A stretch of DNA of 64,000 nt. Origin: Tetrahymena thermophila SB210 (Eukaryota; Ciliophora; Oligohymenophorea; Hymenostomatida; Tetrahymenidae). A program made the position numbers and the translations under genes. Where the stretch lies: NCBI RefSeq assembly GCF_000189635.1, contig NW_002476425.1, forward strand, positions 248,001 through 312,000, given 5' to 3'. The notes beneath the pieces were generated by a model. That model was not told the origin of the DNA. It did not search any database and worked only from the letters and a program-made list of their open reading frames with translations. Of the stretch, positions 28,101 to 42,297 are shown in pieces (within the stretch, counting starts at the first letter, position 1; each line of letters begins with the position of its first letter).

Positions 28101-31100
28101 TCAATATTTTCTTTTGTCATATTTTTTCAGTTAGGCTATGATTTCTATATCGTTATAGGCTTCTTTTAAGAAGTTAATCATTGCTAAATGAGCTTCTATG
28201 TCATGAACTTTACTTTATTCTAGCCAAAAGTCAGAAAGTTATTTAAGGAAATACTCAAAAACTTCTCCGTAATTTGGATGCTAAATTAGTAATTTAATTG
28301 TGTAATGGTTAAATTTTTTCTTTACAATATATTTTAAAAATTTGCTTTGCATTTCGTCAAATGATTCATAAATTTTTTTAGTTTTATTGTAATATGAGAG
28401 TGCAGATTCAATTTGTTATTAAGAATACCCAAATTTAGTTGGGTTTGAAATGAAATTCTTAAATGCGGTCATAATGTTTTTAGCAACATTTTTCTTTTTG
28501 TGTTTTTGTAATTGTTGGATACAGTGCCATTGTTCTGATGTTAAGTTACTCGATTTCACAAAAGACTCATCTTCTTCTACATTGCTTCTGGACATGTCTC
28601 TATCTTATTATTAATTAGAATCTAAGTCTTTGCAATAGCCATATTCTTAGTCCATCTGAATATATCTAGAATCTTCTTATGAATTCAAGCCAGATAGACA
28701 AAGATTATTATCTTAGTCTTATTTCATTTGAGTCTATTAACTAATTACAGATTAAACCAGTAATTCATTTCCTAACTTTATTCTAATTTTTGAATTTAAG
28801 GGTGCTACTGGAATCTTTTCATTAGATTTTTTATTTAATTATTAAGAAAATCTTTGAAAATGATCGCTCTTATTGCTTCTCTTGTAGTCCCAATCATTAT
28901 ATATTGTTTTAGCTTAGCAAATCTAGTAATTGGTAGAATTCAAATTTTCTCTAATACTTTTATCATTCTCGAAAGAACTTATTTGATGATCATATTGCTT
29001 CTAAGTTGCTTGGTAAAGCTAACTTGGGCTATTATTAATAAAAAAATTATTAACATTTTGAAAATTGATTAAAAGAAGGAAGTATTTATTTATTATTCCA
29101 AAAGCAATATTAATGATTTTATTTAGAAATTTAAAAAAACAATTAATGAATTAGAAATTAGTAGATAAATATCTACAATTATTTCTTTTTATTTTTACTT
29201 GAAATAGTTGAGAAAAATTGATTAATTTGCTGGGCAGATTCAACTTGTTACATCAAACACAATAACAAGATTGAGTAAAGTATAAAAAAATTAATAATTT
29301 TGGGGAGATAATGTAACATTACTGTTGATTGATAAAAATATCAAATATAATTTTTAATACAATTGCTCCTAAATCTCACAAATTAATTTAAAATTTTGCG
29401 ATAACAAAAAGAAAAAAAGGAAGATGTATTTACCTAGATTTGAAGTGTAGACCATTATGATTTAAAGTGAGATTTTGTATCTTAAATTTTGTTGATTAAA
29501 TAATATTCTGTAATTCTTTATCAGTTCTTCCTCTGAAGTGAATTCTTTAGAGGACATCATTTCCATTCAAAAAGACATAATCAGCTATGTTTATTTACTG
29601 TTCCGTGTGTAAGAGGTGGTTTTACTTGGTAAGCAAGTTAGACTCAAAATGTTATTAATTCATTCTAGCTATTCCTTTAATTGATAGCTATGGCTAGCGC
29701 ATTTATTATTGCTATTATTATTCTGATTATTATAATTAAGAATTCTATTTTGGTATAATAATTTATTATTATAATTATAGAGATTCATCCATTATTTAAT
29801 CAGTATTTTAATTTATATGAGGAAATATTGTTTATAATTAATTATCATAAGGGAATGAAGAAACAGGGCAACAAAATTTTTGGTCACTATATTAATGGGA
29901 CTGCTCAATGCTAGTCTTAAAAGAGTTGTCCATCATCGCGCGTTGTTCAGAGGAATTATTTTACCATGAATAATCTTTATGTTATTAAAATGGTTAATCT
30001 GATTGAGAGGTGGATTTAGTCATTTCAGGTTTGCAGCAAATTGAAGATATTTAATTATCTTACTTTGGGATTTATGGAATGTTTTGAAAATCAATTTATT
30101 AGTAATGAAATGAAGGAGTGACATTTGAATTTATTTGAGAGAAATTTTAATTATTATTTTAAAAGAGAGTCTAGCTATTATTTAAATCTGAATTATCTGC
30201 TGGATTATTTAATTTGTAATTTACTTGATGTGAAGTCTTCTAAGCCAAGCTGATATCGTTATCACTGTTTGAAGTACTATTGTTAGGCTTTTGAAAGTTA
30301 AATAGAAAATCTTCTTCTTCTTCTTCTTCTTTTTGTGTTTATGTGTATTATATCTCACTATTCTTGTATTTTTTTAATTAATCGACTTCTTAATCGTTAA
30401 TATTGTTATTTTCATTACACACATTAATCTAATTTTAGCTTTTTTCAATTTATAAATCTTCTTAATTAATTTGAAAAGCGCGATCCTATTTTTAGAACTC
30501 GTCTATTTTTATCAAAAAATTTTCTTCTATTTTATCTTTTAATTAAGATTATTATAATTATTATTATTACTAAATTTTTTCCTGCTCACTTTAATACCCA
30601 TTTTCTTCATTTATAAATAACTATTATTAAGGTTATTCTATACAATTTTGCAAATAATTTTTCTCGCTTTTCAACTAAAATAATTACTGAATTTCCTAAT
30701 CTTTTTACAAATTCAAAACTCTTAAATGCTCATTCTCAAATACATTTAGGTCATTCATTTTGTGTATTTTTTCACTAACGTCAGCTTAGTTTCCATCAGT
30801 TAAAGACAAAGCATTATATTACACTCTCTAAAAGCTAGGTTATTCTGCTTTTTCTTTGAAATTTTGCTGAACATCTTCATATTTTTACAGAGCTATCAAG
30901 CTGTAATTTTCAAGTTGTTGAGGAGCACTATTATTAAAGCTATTTAAATTTTTTTCTTCATCGTATTCATTATTGTTTGTTATGATTTTATTCCAGAATT
31001 AATCGGTATCAGTGCTAATCAACGAATTGTTCTTGCAGAACTAAGGAGCCTGCGCTGCAAAGACATTACCAATCAAAGACTCACTTTCAACATTTGGCTG

Positions 31101-31529
31101 TAGCTACTGTGAATTTTATTAAATATCCTCATTATTATTAAATTAGCTACGATTATTAATATTTGAAGAAGGTTCTATTACCAAATAATCAAGATTATTG
31201 TGCTCTTTTTCATTATTAATGCTGCTATTAAAAGGACTGGATTTTTATAAAAATCTAGAATTTGCTATTTGGTGATTTTGAGCATTTTAATAGTAGTTGT
31301 TGTAAATTTAGGGACTGACTGTATTACTTTAGTATGAATCAAAGTTTATATTATTATTATATTAAATTTTGTGCCGAGGAGATTCATAACAACTATTTTA
31401 ATTATGACTTTGATGTGTTTTCATTTGGTTTTTCTCTGTTAACATATACTGTGGAGTATCCATTTATAATTATTAAGATTTTTATAATAACTATGGACTA
31501 GTAACTTCTGTAATCATCTAGGACATCAT
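28101..31529 (-). CDS. large Gln/Asn-rich protein of unknown function
   Basis: Two exons, 29434-31529 and 28101-29028 (minus strand), join in frame to 1,007 residues; a TGA lies just upstream of the first ATG. The N-terminal 650 residues are dominated by Gln, Asn, Ser, Tyr and Glu with short homopolymers (a run of six Glu near 30310, Gln runs near 30560 and 29760). A more structured block ends exon 1: ADYVFLNGNDVLQRIHF... LTLNHNGLHFKS. Exon 2 ends with a charged, aromatic helical block of about 150 residues (LTSEQWHCIQQLQKHKKKN ... AHLAMINFLKEAYNDIEII). No membrane segment or catalytic motif is visible. The composition resembles ciliate nuclear or RNA-associated scaffold proteins, but this is only a resemblance. 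The exon-1 end block is clearly shared with the short gene at 40155-40826, which makes both more likely to be real. Confidence 0.7.
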
Positions 31530-34171
31530 TTATCAATCAGTCAATATAGGATATGATGTTTCAATAAATGAATAATAATATTAAAGTCTGAAAATGAACA
31601 AGTTCAATAATATTTTAAAATCAATTTATTAATATAGATTGACTTTGATTGTATTTATTTGTATAACTCAACAATAACAGATAAAGATATGTATTTAGTG
31701 TAGTTATTAAATTAGTTAGATAGAATTTGTTATCGAAATTGTTAATAAGGTTATAATTTTCAGTGTTTTTTTTCTCAAAATATAAAGAAAAACCAGATTG
31801 ATTGATTCTCGTTATTAATAAATACTCTGTAATTAATTAAAGAAAGAATTAATTTTTTTTTCTTAAATGATTTTTGTTTATCTTTGCTTGTTTATTTATT
31901 ATAAATAAAAGTGAAATACTCTTTTTGAATTATTATCTTTTTTCTTTTCTAAAAATAGCAACAAACAACATATTAAATTTTTTGCCACAATTTCAATTAA
32001 ATAAATATCTATAGTTCTATTTAAATTGTTTTTATTTTAATTCCTTCTTCCTTAATGCAAGGTTAAGCCTTAAATTTAAAAAAAATAACTAGTTTGTATT
32101 TTCATTATATTTTTAGTAATAAACTTCATAGCCACTAACAAATTAAAATACAAATAAATTATTTCATAAATAATTAGCAGATAAGCTATTTGAAAAAGAA
32201 TAACTAATACACTTAATCCAAAACGCTTGACATATCTAAAATTAACAAGCACTTTTTCAAACAAAAGTATGTGTAATCACTAGATTTGATAGACAAACTC
32301 ATTTAATTAACAAAAATACAATTATATTCACAGAATTTAATAAAATAAAAGTTTAAAATAGACAATAAGAGAGAGGTAACAAATCCACATATAATATTTA
32401 TTAATTATTAATATTTGATAGACAATTAAAATAGATAAGTAAATTGTAACTCATTATCAAATAACAAATTTACTAATTGTAAGTTAAGAAATTTCAATCA
32501 ATCACTACTGTACAGCTTTGAAAATTACATTTTTTACTTTTTATTTTCAAAAAAACAAAGCAGAATACTAATATAAAATCATTTTTACTAACAAATTAAA
32601 AACAAGTTATCAAAAGATTAATAAATATTGATCAAGCAAGAGTAATCTAAATAAGAAAGTCTTTTATTTTACAAGACATTTTAATTTTTGATAAAAATTT
32701 TAACTTAATTGATAGATAAATTTTTGCCTAACGTGAAAGATATATATACGTATGTATACTAATTTTCTTTTATTATTTTTATAACTTGTGAGTTTTTTCT
32801 ATAAATCCAAATTTAATTCTAAATATAAATAAATTAATAATTGCATTAAGTTTCAATCAATCACTATTGAAGAGTTTTGAAAATTACGTGTTTTTCATTT
32901 TTATTTTCAAAAAAATAAAACAGAATACTAAAATAAAAAATGATATTTACTACCAAATTTAAAACGAGATATCAAAAGATTAATAAAAATTTGTCAAGCA
33001 AGAGTAATGTAAATAAAAAAATCTTTTATTTTACAAGACACTTTAATTTATGATAAAAATTTTAACTTAATTCATTGATAAACTTCTTATCTAATGTGAA
33101 AGATATTTTTCTAATTTTCATTTATTATTTATATTGCTTGTGAATTTTTTTATATAAATCCAAATTTAATTCTAAACATGAACAAATTAATAATTGTATT
33201 AAGAAATTTCAATCAATTAATATTGTACAACTTTGAAAATTACATGATTTTCATTTTTATTTTAAAAAAAACAAAGCAGAAAACTAATATTAAATTATTT
33301 TTACTACCAAATTAATAACATGCTATCTAAAGATTAATAAATATTGGCCAAGTAAGAGTAATCTATCTAAAAAAATCTTTAATTTTACAAGAATTTAATT
33401 TATAATCAAATTTTTAACTTAATTCATTGATAAACTTCTTACCTAATGTGATAGATACATACATATAAGTATATATTCTAAATTTTTTTTATTAGTTTTC
33501 TTGTTTGTGAGTTTTTTAAATAAATCCAAATTTAATTCTAAACAAAAATAAATTGATCCTTATTTATAAATTTTAGAACTAAATCTTCTTTTTTGATTTT
33601 AGAAATTAAAATCTAATATTTTATCTTTTATTTTAAAAATTATTTTATTTACGTTTAATAATAATTTGTTTTGTTTTTTTTTTTCAATAATAAAAACTTA
33701 ATCAATCTTCATGCCTCATTTTAAATAAATTTATATCTAAATTTTTCTCCTTAATTATTTAAATCACTTATGCATTTTACCAATCCAATAAATCTTTATT
33801 TTATTTTAAAGAATAAATTATTATTTTTAAATTTTTAATTTAAAGCTTTCATATAATAGACTTCCAGAACATGAACCCACTAAATTTTTTTCTTGGCACT
33901 TTTTCAATTTTACACACAATTAATCTTAAAAAGAGGTCTTGGTATAAAGAAACATAATTGATTGATAAATGAGGATTGATGGTATGTATATTTAAACTCT
34001 AACTCAATATTTTTAATAACAAAAAATATAAGTGATTTAATTTATTCAAACAAAAGTTATTGATTGATTCTACTTTGGTTTCATAAAAATAGATAAAAAG
34101 AAAAATCAAAGCAAATTTAAATCAAACTCCTAACAATTAAAAAAAGATAAAGAATTTTTTATATATTCATA
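31530..34171. other. intergenic with tandem repeats
   Basis: Region between the divergently oriented Gln/Asn-rich gene and the LVIVD-repeat gene. Apart from the repeats at 32486-33553 it holds only AT-rich DNA. It must contain the 5' regions of both genes. The small standard-code frame at 32076-32264 (minus) has random composition. Confidence 0.6.
32486..33553. repeat. three direct tandem repeats of about 355 bp
   Basis: Units run about 32486-32847, 32848-33200 and 33201-33553. Each opens with TTTCAATCAAT, then TTTGAAAATTAC, a poly-A/CAGAA motif, CAAGxAAGAGTAAT, TTTACAAGA, TTTTAACTTAATT, and closes with TAAATCCAAATTTAATTCTAAA. They are clearly homologous but diverged by substitutions and small indels. 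No reading frame is conserved across units, so this looks like a non-coding duplication rather than an exon array. Confidence 0.85.
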
Positions 34172-37100
34172 ATGTTTATTTAGTATTTTTCAGTAACTTT
34201 AATCCTATCTCTGCTAGTAAGTCTTGTAAATAGCATAGTTTCAAGTTCTTATGATTTTATTTTTCAGCAGTATCATTTTCCTCCTTATTTACTTTTACAA
34301 TAATCATAGATAGCTTCTATAACCTCCAACAAAGATTATACTGTAGTTGCTTTCTAAAAAGATGGTATCAAATGGATTGACAACATTAAATGTATCCCTA
34401 TAGAAAATGCTTTTGTTTCATTGAATGGTACTATTATTAGCGCTATAGCAATTAGTTAAGATAGCAAATTTTTATTCACTTCAAGTGATAACAGGCTGTC
34501 AATTTATTCTGTCTCAACAGATAATAAATTTGCATTAACATATTTAAAATAAAGTGCTGAATAATATGGAGTAATCACAAATATATACCTCATTTAAGAT
34601 GATAAAATAGCAATTATTCTCGGAGATAGAATAGAATAGAAATACTCGCACATATAAATGCACTCAGAATACGACTTAAAATTAATTTTATTTTTAATGT
34701 TTATATATATATTTAATTATGTATTTATAAGGTGTACAATCATTTTCGTTCTCATAATTAATAATGAAAAGACTAAAGATAAATTTAAGATTTATTTTTT
34801 TTTTGTTTTTTTGATTATTTTGCATACACCCAGTTTCCTCACTTTTTAAAGAGCCTGAAAATTTGATAAAAATAAAATGTAAAATCATGAAGATCTTCTC
34901 TTCTTATTTTGCCAAGTCCAAAAATATCATGGGATTTGTAAGAATTACAGATAATTTACAATGGATTTATGTTGCAGACTTAGATAAGGGTGTCTATGTT
35001 CTTAAATTAACAATTGAGCTAGATTATAGCTAGTAAGTAAGTAAAGTAAGTATTGTTTAAGCAGGTTGGGCTTATGCTCGCTATTGTAATTAAGTAGAAG
35101 TAAACAAAGAATTAACCTATATGATCATTTTAGAATCATGGAGAGGATTAAGGATAGCTCCTTTAGCAAATTTATATGCAGCAGATCCGAAAGAATATCC
35201 TATTACTCTTCCTTAAAATGATATTTGGTGGTATAATCTTCTCCAATAACCAGTTTTCTATGGATCTTACTTATCTAAGGACTCTAAATATTTAATTACA
35301 GCTATCCGCTCTCAAGGAATTATGATCTTCGATATTAGTGAACCTTTAAATCCTGCTCTATATTACTAGGTAAAAATATCTGGTTGTCCTACTATTATTG
35401 AAATGGTGAGTACATAAGATCTTTTATTCTATACTGATGGTTTATCGTTGCTTGTATTTAAGAGAGTTAAACCAAATATGAATGATGAATTTCCTAACTT
35501 ATTTAATGGTCACCAATCTAAACTTTTTAGTTATTCCACTTCTTTTGCTTAGTGGCGGTGCTATGTCTCAGAAGAGCAAACTTTCATAATAAATGCTTAG
35601 TGCGGAGATGTTGACTTCCTTTAAATGAAAAACGGGGATCCCTATAATATATCTCTATTCAAGCGAATTAATGCATAATAGAATACTAGAACTTGAACTA
35701 TGGCTTTTTCATAAAATAATCGCTACATGTATAGGCCAGTTAGAGAAAATAACTATTTTATGTACATTTATGATATTTATGATATATCTAACTATACAGA
35801 CTTAGAATTCCCAATAGTAGGGAATATTACTGATGCTAACCCTCCAAGAGGAGAAGATTTAGTTTTCTCTAAAGATGAAACTCTTTTAGTTGTTAACTAT
35901 GGGTAAGGAATAGTAATTTATGATTCATAGGACAAGTTTAACTTAAGAGCTTTAAGCTATTGGTTTATCCCTATTAATTTGAATGGATGGCCTTCATCAA
36001 TAGTATTATCAGATGATAACAAGTATTGTATCGTTGCATCAAGAACGATTGGAACATTTTTTTTACTTGACCTATCAGATATTATGAAGCCAAGATTGGT
36101 AAATCAAACTTACACAAATGGGGCTGAGTTACTATTAAAATCTAGCGTATACACTAATATAGCATATGTCTGCGATGGTACTTCAGGTTTCGCTATTTTG
36201 GATTTTTAAGCTCTCCCATAATTCAAATTTATCAGCAGAATACCTGTTGATGGATGGGCCAATCACATGACATTAATCTCTAATGAAAAGTATGCTATTG
36301 TTTCTTCTATGGATTATAATGGTATGATAAGCGTTATAGATCTCAGCAATTTATATAATCCTGTTATTATAAGTAAATACATTGAAAATAATGAATAATC
36401 AATTGCTAATTGCGTCCTTAAAAGCTTAGAATATGGTTTTTCAACTAGCAACAAAGGTCTTAGAATTTTTCCTCTCAGAAGCTAAATTGCTATACACTCT
36501 TCATTTTACTTACTGACAGAAGATTCTTCCGTTAAAGCTATTTCAAATAATCTCTTAATCGGTTAAAGTGTATTAATCTAGCTTCTCCTTTTATATGCGA
36601 CAGACGGAATGTAGATCTTGGATGTCTTTTATTACAAAAATTTTTAAAAAAGCAATCTTCCAAGTTGGATAGAATTTATAAAAGTTGATAATTCTATAAA
36701 AATGCTAGTCGATAAATAAGCATCTTCATCATCTTCTACTTCTACTTAAAATATTCTGATTATTTAAACTGCAGTGCCTTTTTAAAGTAATAGCTTTGTC
36801 TATGATGAAGTCCCTACAAATCTTACAGATAGTTAGTTAATATTTAATCTCCTGAAAGAAAAGGGTATTATTATGAATAATAATTTATTATCAGTAACAT
36901 TTGATCCTAATAGCATTTCTATTAGTTTATCATAACTAGATTTACCATAAACAAATCGCTTGGTAGAACTAGTAATTCTCACCCTTTAAAGAGGTATTTA
37001 CTATAATCCTATATCCTTCTCTGTCTCAAGCTCTTTACTTTTTTAACCTGATAATTTAGAAATGATAAATTCACTATCTTAAGAAGTTAGAGTGCAGATG

Positions 37101-39371
37101 ACGATTGAATTAAACTCAGGAGGGACTTTTGTAGAAAAATAATATTCAGGAGTTATTACATCCATTTCTGAAGACGGTTAATCTATTCTAATTTATGGAA
37201 CTCTTGATGCAGTGAATAAAGTACTGAAATAAAAGATATTTTATTTCTTAAGCCCTTTAATTACAGATGAAGTTAAATAAGCCTTAAAAGTAAATTTAGT
37301 AATTGTTGATGGTCTAAATGAAAATTTAATCATTAACTAAAACTTTATTGAAGCCACTAAATACTACCTACGTTAGAAATCTTACATACAACAAACATCC
37401 TCCCTTTAAAGTCAAATTAATGAGTAATTCAGTGGTTCAGAGATGACTGTAATAGAGTAAAATACAATTAATATTCAATTTAATACATTTTAAGATTCAG
37501 ATAATTTTCCTATATCGTACGAAGTCAAGTTGATGTCTAATGAATAAGGAGTAGGTTTTATAGTATTCCCAATCGACTATTGGTTAAAATTCTAGCCTAC
37601 TTCTCTGCAGTTTAGTGGAATAGCTCCTATATTTCTTTTAAATACAAAAATTACTATAAAAATGATAGCTACTGATGGATATTCTATTACTTCAGATATA
37701 TTTACTATCAAGCTCACTAAACTACCATTTACATACGTGCTTAGCTTATTGCTTTAGATCTTAACTCCCTTAGTTAGTATTGTATAAATTTATAAATACA
37801 GATATTTAATAATCAATCTATTCTGTCATAAGAAGATAATTAGTTCAAAAGAGTGTGTTCATCCTAACCAACTATATATTAAATTTATCCTTCTATTAGG
37901 TAAGAATGTATTGTATGCCAATTAAATTGTTTAACTATACATAAAAGAAATTTAGAAAAAGAGAAAAAGTTCAATAAGGTTTTCTAATCTAAGTCTAAAA
38001 TAAAGTGAAATCGCTCAAGGCGAAACTCAAAAATAAATTCAGCGTTCTCAAAATACTTTAAATATTAATAATAAAACTGAAAATAGGTTGTAATATGAAC
38101 AAAATAGTTAATTTAAAGAAGCTTTTCCAGTTTTACAAAACAAATTGCCTGAAATATATGAAACTTATTGCACTAAAGATGGAAGAATAGACATGAACAG
38201 AGTTTTTAAAAATATTTAAAATAATAAAATACTTGATTAGTATATGGGTTCTAAGAATCTTTTTAGGAGTGGATGCTTGTAAAAAAACGAAATATTTATA
38301 TTTGAAGGAGTAAGAGTTTTTCTTTCTAGGTTTGTTCTTGAAAAAGATGAAAAATTAAAAAACTTTTACTTGTTTTTAAAAAAATTATCTTTAAAATCTC
38401 AAAAATATTCGAACAATGATTGGTACAAAGACTATGTTGGAATATGCTTAAATCAAGGAGGAGATTCAAAATATATTGAAAATATAACTTTGGATCAAGT
38501 AATAAAAACTTATTAAGTAAAGTAGGATAAAATTATTTAAATTTTTGGTATATACTAAAAATCTGAGAATTTAGAAAATAAATTGGAAAAACTATAAACT
38601 CACTAATTAAATATTTTGAAACAAGTTTTGATAGGTGATTCTCTTGGAATAGTGAATCAAGAAATTGGATTTTTTAAAAAATGTTTTGGAGAATCCTTAT
38701 GGTTAAGAAAATAAAAAATAAAGAGAATATAAGCCTATTTATAAGATACAGAGAGCTGCTTATTTAAAATAAAGAATTTATTTAATTGCGGATTTACACC
38801 TTATGGCATTCAAAAAAATTTGAATTTACCTAATTGGCTATTTTTTGAGCTTAAAAGAGGCTATATTATATTTAAAGGAACTCCTACCGAACAAGATATA
38901 GAAAAATTTTAAGTTCGAATCTCTGACACGTCCCACTACACAGTAAAGAAATTTGACATAGAAGTTACATAGATGTAAGAAGTTTAAGAAAATCGGTAAA
39001 AAGAGCATTCTATGAATATAACTAAATAATACCCATATTAATAAATGTAAACAGATTCTAATTTAATAAATAATAATAAATCTTTTAACTTGCTATAACA
39101 ATAATAATATCTTATATAAAACGCCAAAATCAATATGCCATAAAATAATTGTGTTGATGATTTGAGCTTTAATCAATAACATCAAAAAGAATTAGCGAGA
39201 GAAGAATAATTTTAAATTAAGAAATAATAACAATATGAAGAGGAAGAGAAAGACGATGTAATGGAATATACTAATTATGGTTAGTCTCCATCATCTTAGA
39301 ACCAAAATTATTTATTTTAGAGTAAGCCACATGATTTAAAATTTTTAGATTGGAGTAATATAAATATGTGA
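34172..39371 (+). CDS. LVIVD-repeat and cadherin-like domain membrane protein
   Basis: Exon 1 starts at the ATG at 34172 and encodes a signal-peptide-like N-terminus (hydrophobic core TLILSLLVSLVNSIVS). One intron lies roughly between 34731 and 34850; its exact ends are not settled. From there to TGA at 39369-39371 the frame is uninterrupted; the whole protein is about 1,690 residues. The first half repeats beta-propeller-type segments of the LVIVD kind (GIMIFDISEPLNPAL, FFLLDLSDIMKPRLV, MISVIDLSNLYNPVI). It is followed by a cadherin-like/dystroglycan-type domain (ISYEVKLM ... WLKFQPTSLQFSGIAPI), a hydrophobic segment (YVLSLLLQILTPLVSIVQI), a basic stretch, and a second, cytoplasm-side copy of the cadherin-like pattern (LPNWLFFELKRGYIIFKGTP). 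The tail is Gln/Asn-rich. Such proteins form a large family in ciliates; a surface or adhesion role is inferred. The three 355-bp repeats lie just upstream. Confidence 0.8.
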
Positions 39372-40154
39372 ATAAGCAATTTTTTCAACCAAAAATTTGA
39401 TGTTCTATTGTGTAAACTAAATAAAATTACAAAAAATTATTTTATTAAAAATTTTTTTAAATAAAATAAATATTTGAATTTATAATTAAATGGATTTAAA
39501 TTTATTATTAATTTTTTTAAAAATTTAATTGTAGTAATCACTCGTTAATTCAGTTTTAAAAATAAAAATTATGTATTTTATAAAGTGAATATATCTTATT
39601 AATAAAAACTGTCAATTTTATCTAATCAAATATAAAAAACAATTTATTTAATTTTATTATTGATTTTTTTTTTAAGTTTTGTTTAATTTGTTTATAAAAA
39701 TATATCACACATTTAAAATTTTAGCATTTTTAAATAATAAAATAATTAAGATAAATGAAGTGCTTTTTTTTGTTGTTGAAGATTTATGTGATAAAAAAAC
39801 ATATTCTTAAATAATTTTACAAAATAAATTTTAATAAATATTTTAATATAAATTAATTTTATCAATAAATAATAATTATGGTTTTTATTATTTTAGAAAT
39901 TTTATTATTTCTATTTAAACATTAAGTATAATTAATTAGAGAGTTAAATATAATGTTATATATTGGTTTGTTATCATAAAAAGCTTATTTATATTATTTT
40001 TTTTAAATGAAAAATTAATATGAAGTCTTATAAATATCTAAACTTTTAGTTATATCCTTTGTTTAGTTTGCTTGTATGTTTAGTAATATCAGTAAAATTT
40101 TAAAGAATATTTATTAATAATTTCTATATTTCTATCTATCTAGATTTACTAGAA
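39372..40154. other. intergenic, AT-rich
   Basis: Separates two convergent genes. No frame of interest. The second-exon block of the related 28-31 kb gene was looked for here on the minus strand and not found. Confidence 0.5.
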
Positions 40155-40826
40155 TCAAATTTTACCAATGTCTCTAGATCTAAAATGTAATCCATCGTGA
40201 TCTAAATTAAGATCATTTGATCTACTTCTAGTTTGCTCTATTATTAGTTAAGCTTCTGAAACTTAAAATGAAGAAGGGAATTTGATCCTATTGAGAACTT
40301 AATCACCGTTTAGATATGCATAATCAGAAATATTTATTAATACTTCTTTTTGTTTATTTATATTAAATTTATTTAACTAGCTTTTATAGAAGTCGCATTA
40401 ATTATATTAGTTAGTTTCATTTTTGTTTACGCATATTTATAAAACTTTTTTTTATTTTTTGTGATTTTTTGATTAAATATTTTCTAAATAATTAGTTTAT
40501 AATTCTTAATCTTAAATCAAATATTCTGCTTGAATGTTTTATTAAGTTTATTTTGAATTTATATTGTAATTTAGGTGGTTTTAGTTAGCAGATATTGAAT
40601 ATTTTTCATAATAGCTTAAAAAAAAATATAAAATGTAAAATATTAAATTTTAGTTATTATTTTATAATAGCTATGGTTATTATTCCTCATTGTTTAATTA
40701 AATTTATAAATTATTTTTATAATCAAATTCTTTATTTGAGTATTAATTGAATATCAATTACATTTAGTTTTATGATTAGAATATAATTGAAGAAGGCTCC
40801 ATTTACTATCGATTTTATTCAGTCAT
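40155..40826 (-). CDS. short Gln/Asn-rich protein related to the 28-31 kb protein
   Basis: An open frame of 224 codons starts at an ATG in a good A-rich context (AAAACAATG) and ends in TGA at 40155-40157. Its first 60 residues are Gln/Asn-rich (MTEQNRQQMEPSS...). The last 65 residues contain SDYAYLNGDQVLNRIKF and DLNLDHDGLHFRSR, which align without gaps in the core motifs to the block ending exon 1 of the 1,007-residue gene (ADYVFLNGNDVLQRIHF, NLTLNHNGLHFKS). The middle (around 40620-40680) has an odd hydrophobic stretch (LIFYILYFFLSYY) that looks like an intron with an acceptor but no GT donor, so this may be a decaying copy. The long second exon of its relative is missing: a GTAAAA donor is possible just before the stop but no downstream exon was found. 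Function unknown. Confidence 0.5.
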
Positions 40827-42297
40827 TGTTTTATTGATCTTTTTTAAATTTTGTTTTAATATATTGAATTATAATTTTTTAATTGCTGATTCTTTTTTAA
40901 ATTTAATGAAAAACATAGAATCTTAATTACTATATTTAGATTTTTTATTTATTTAGTCTAATTATAGGTTTTTATTAACTCTCGTGCTTGAATAGTAAAA
41001 GAATGCTTTGATACGTGAAAGTAAATTTTAACAACTAACTAATTAATTAATATCTTTATTATTTTAATATCACTAAATAACATCAATACTCAATTCTAGT
41101 TACTATATTTAGTTATTATGTATATTATTTAAGAAATCCTCTATCTTACTTAGTTTTTTTCTATTTGATAATTTATTATTATTAAAACTATAAAAAAAAT
41201 TAATTAATTTTATATTTCCTAAAACAGTTCTAGCACTATTTTTAACTTATTTATTTAATATTGATATAAATAATAATATTATTTATTAAAATTCATTAAT
41301 TTTATTAATGTTGATATAAACAATAATTTAAATTTATTCTATTTAATAAATTTCAAATATTTATCGTTTCGCTTCTTTAATTTCTATTAAATTGTGGCCC
41401 ATAAATATTAAATAAATTTTTTCTTTTGTGCTTACAAAAATCTTAAAATTAAATATGTTTAGAAAATATTTCTAAAATTATTTTAAGTCTCTTTGATGAA
41501 AGTAAAAGCTTATAAAATTAAACTTGAGCTGAAAATGCTGTTTTATTATAAATTCCAATATAATTTATTTTTCCCTTTTGTATTGAGAATAACCTTTAAT
41601 TAATCTTAAAGGGTATTCAGCTTTATTCTACTCTTTAATTAACATTTTTAATTCCTATTCTTTTATAAAAGAAAATTCTATTATTACTCTACCATCTCAA
41701 ATGCATTCTTTTCCTATCCTTTTTATTCATTTTATCAAAATACTTCTTTTATTTGATGATTAACATTTTCATTATTCATAAATTATTAGAAACTAATAAT
41801 TGAATAATTATGATGGTTAATATAAGAAAGATATTAAAGGTAATCAATCATCTATTAATTTACTCATTTTTAAATTTTTTATTTTTTTAATGCCTTTTTT
41901 AATTATATTAATATACTCCAAATATAGTTGTAAATTACTATATCTACTATACTAAATCTATTTTCACAATCCAATATAAAATTAAACTTAGATAGTTTAA
42001 AAAGGCTTAAATAAAAGTTATTTTTTACAAATTTAATAAGATTGTATTAATAAATGAGAAATTAAAATATATTTAAAATACAAAAAACATTTTACAAAAT
42101 AGATATGAAATTATAATTTATTGATTTTATTCATAATATAATTAAAATCATATTTTTATATTAAATGCTACTATTCTTTTAGTCTTATAAATGTTCTAAA
42201 TTATTTACTTGATGAACTATCTTTTGATGCCATTTAATCTATTTTAAAATTAAATAGTTCTTCATTAATATATTTATTTAGCAAACAAAATATTTAC
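40827..42297. other. AT-rich, possible terminal exon of the LRR gene
   Basis: Mostly featureless. On the minus strand a basic frame (NKKDRKRMHLRW...) ends in TGA at 41617-41619 and could be the last exon of the leucine-rich-repeat gene, whose relatives usually end in a short basic tail. The splice link to 42298 was not resolved. Confidence 0.35.

Noticed and set aside
42060..42235. Minus-strand frame starting MASKDSSSSKQFRTF as a separate small gene
   Set aside because: It turns into low-complexity Tyr/Ile/Leu sequence after about 40 codons and has no homologous look; it may be intron DNA of the LRR gene.
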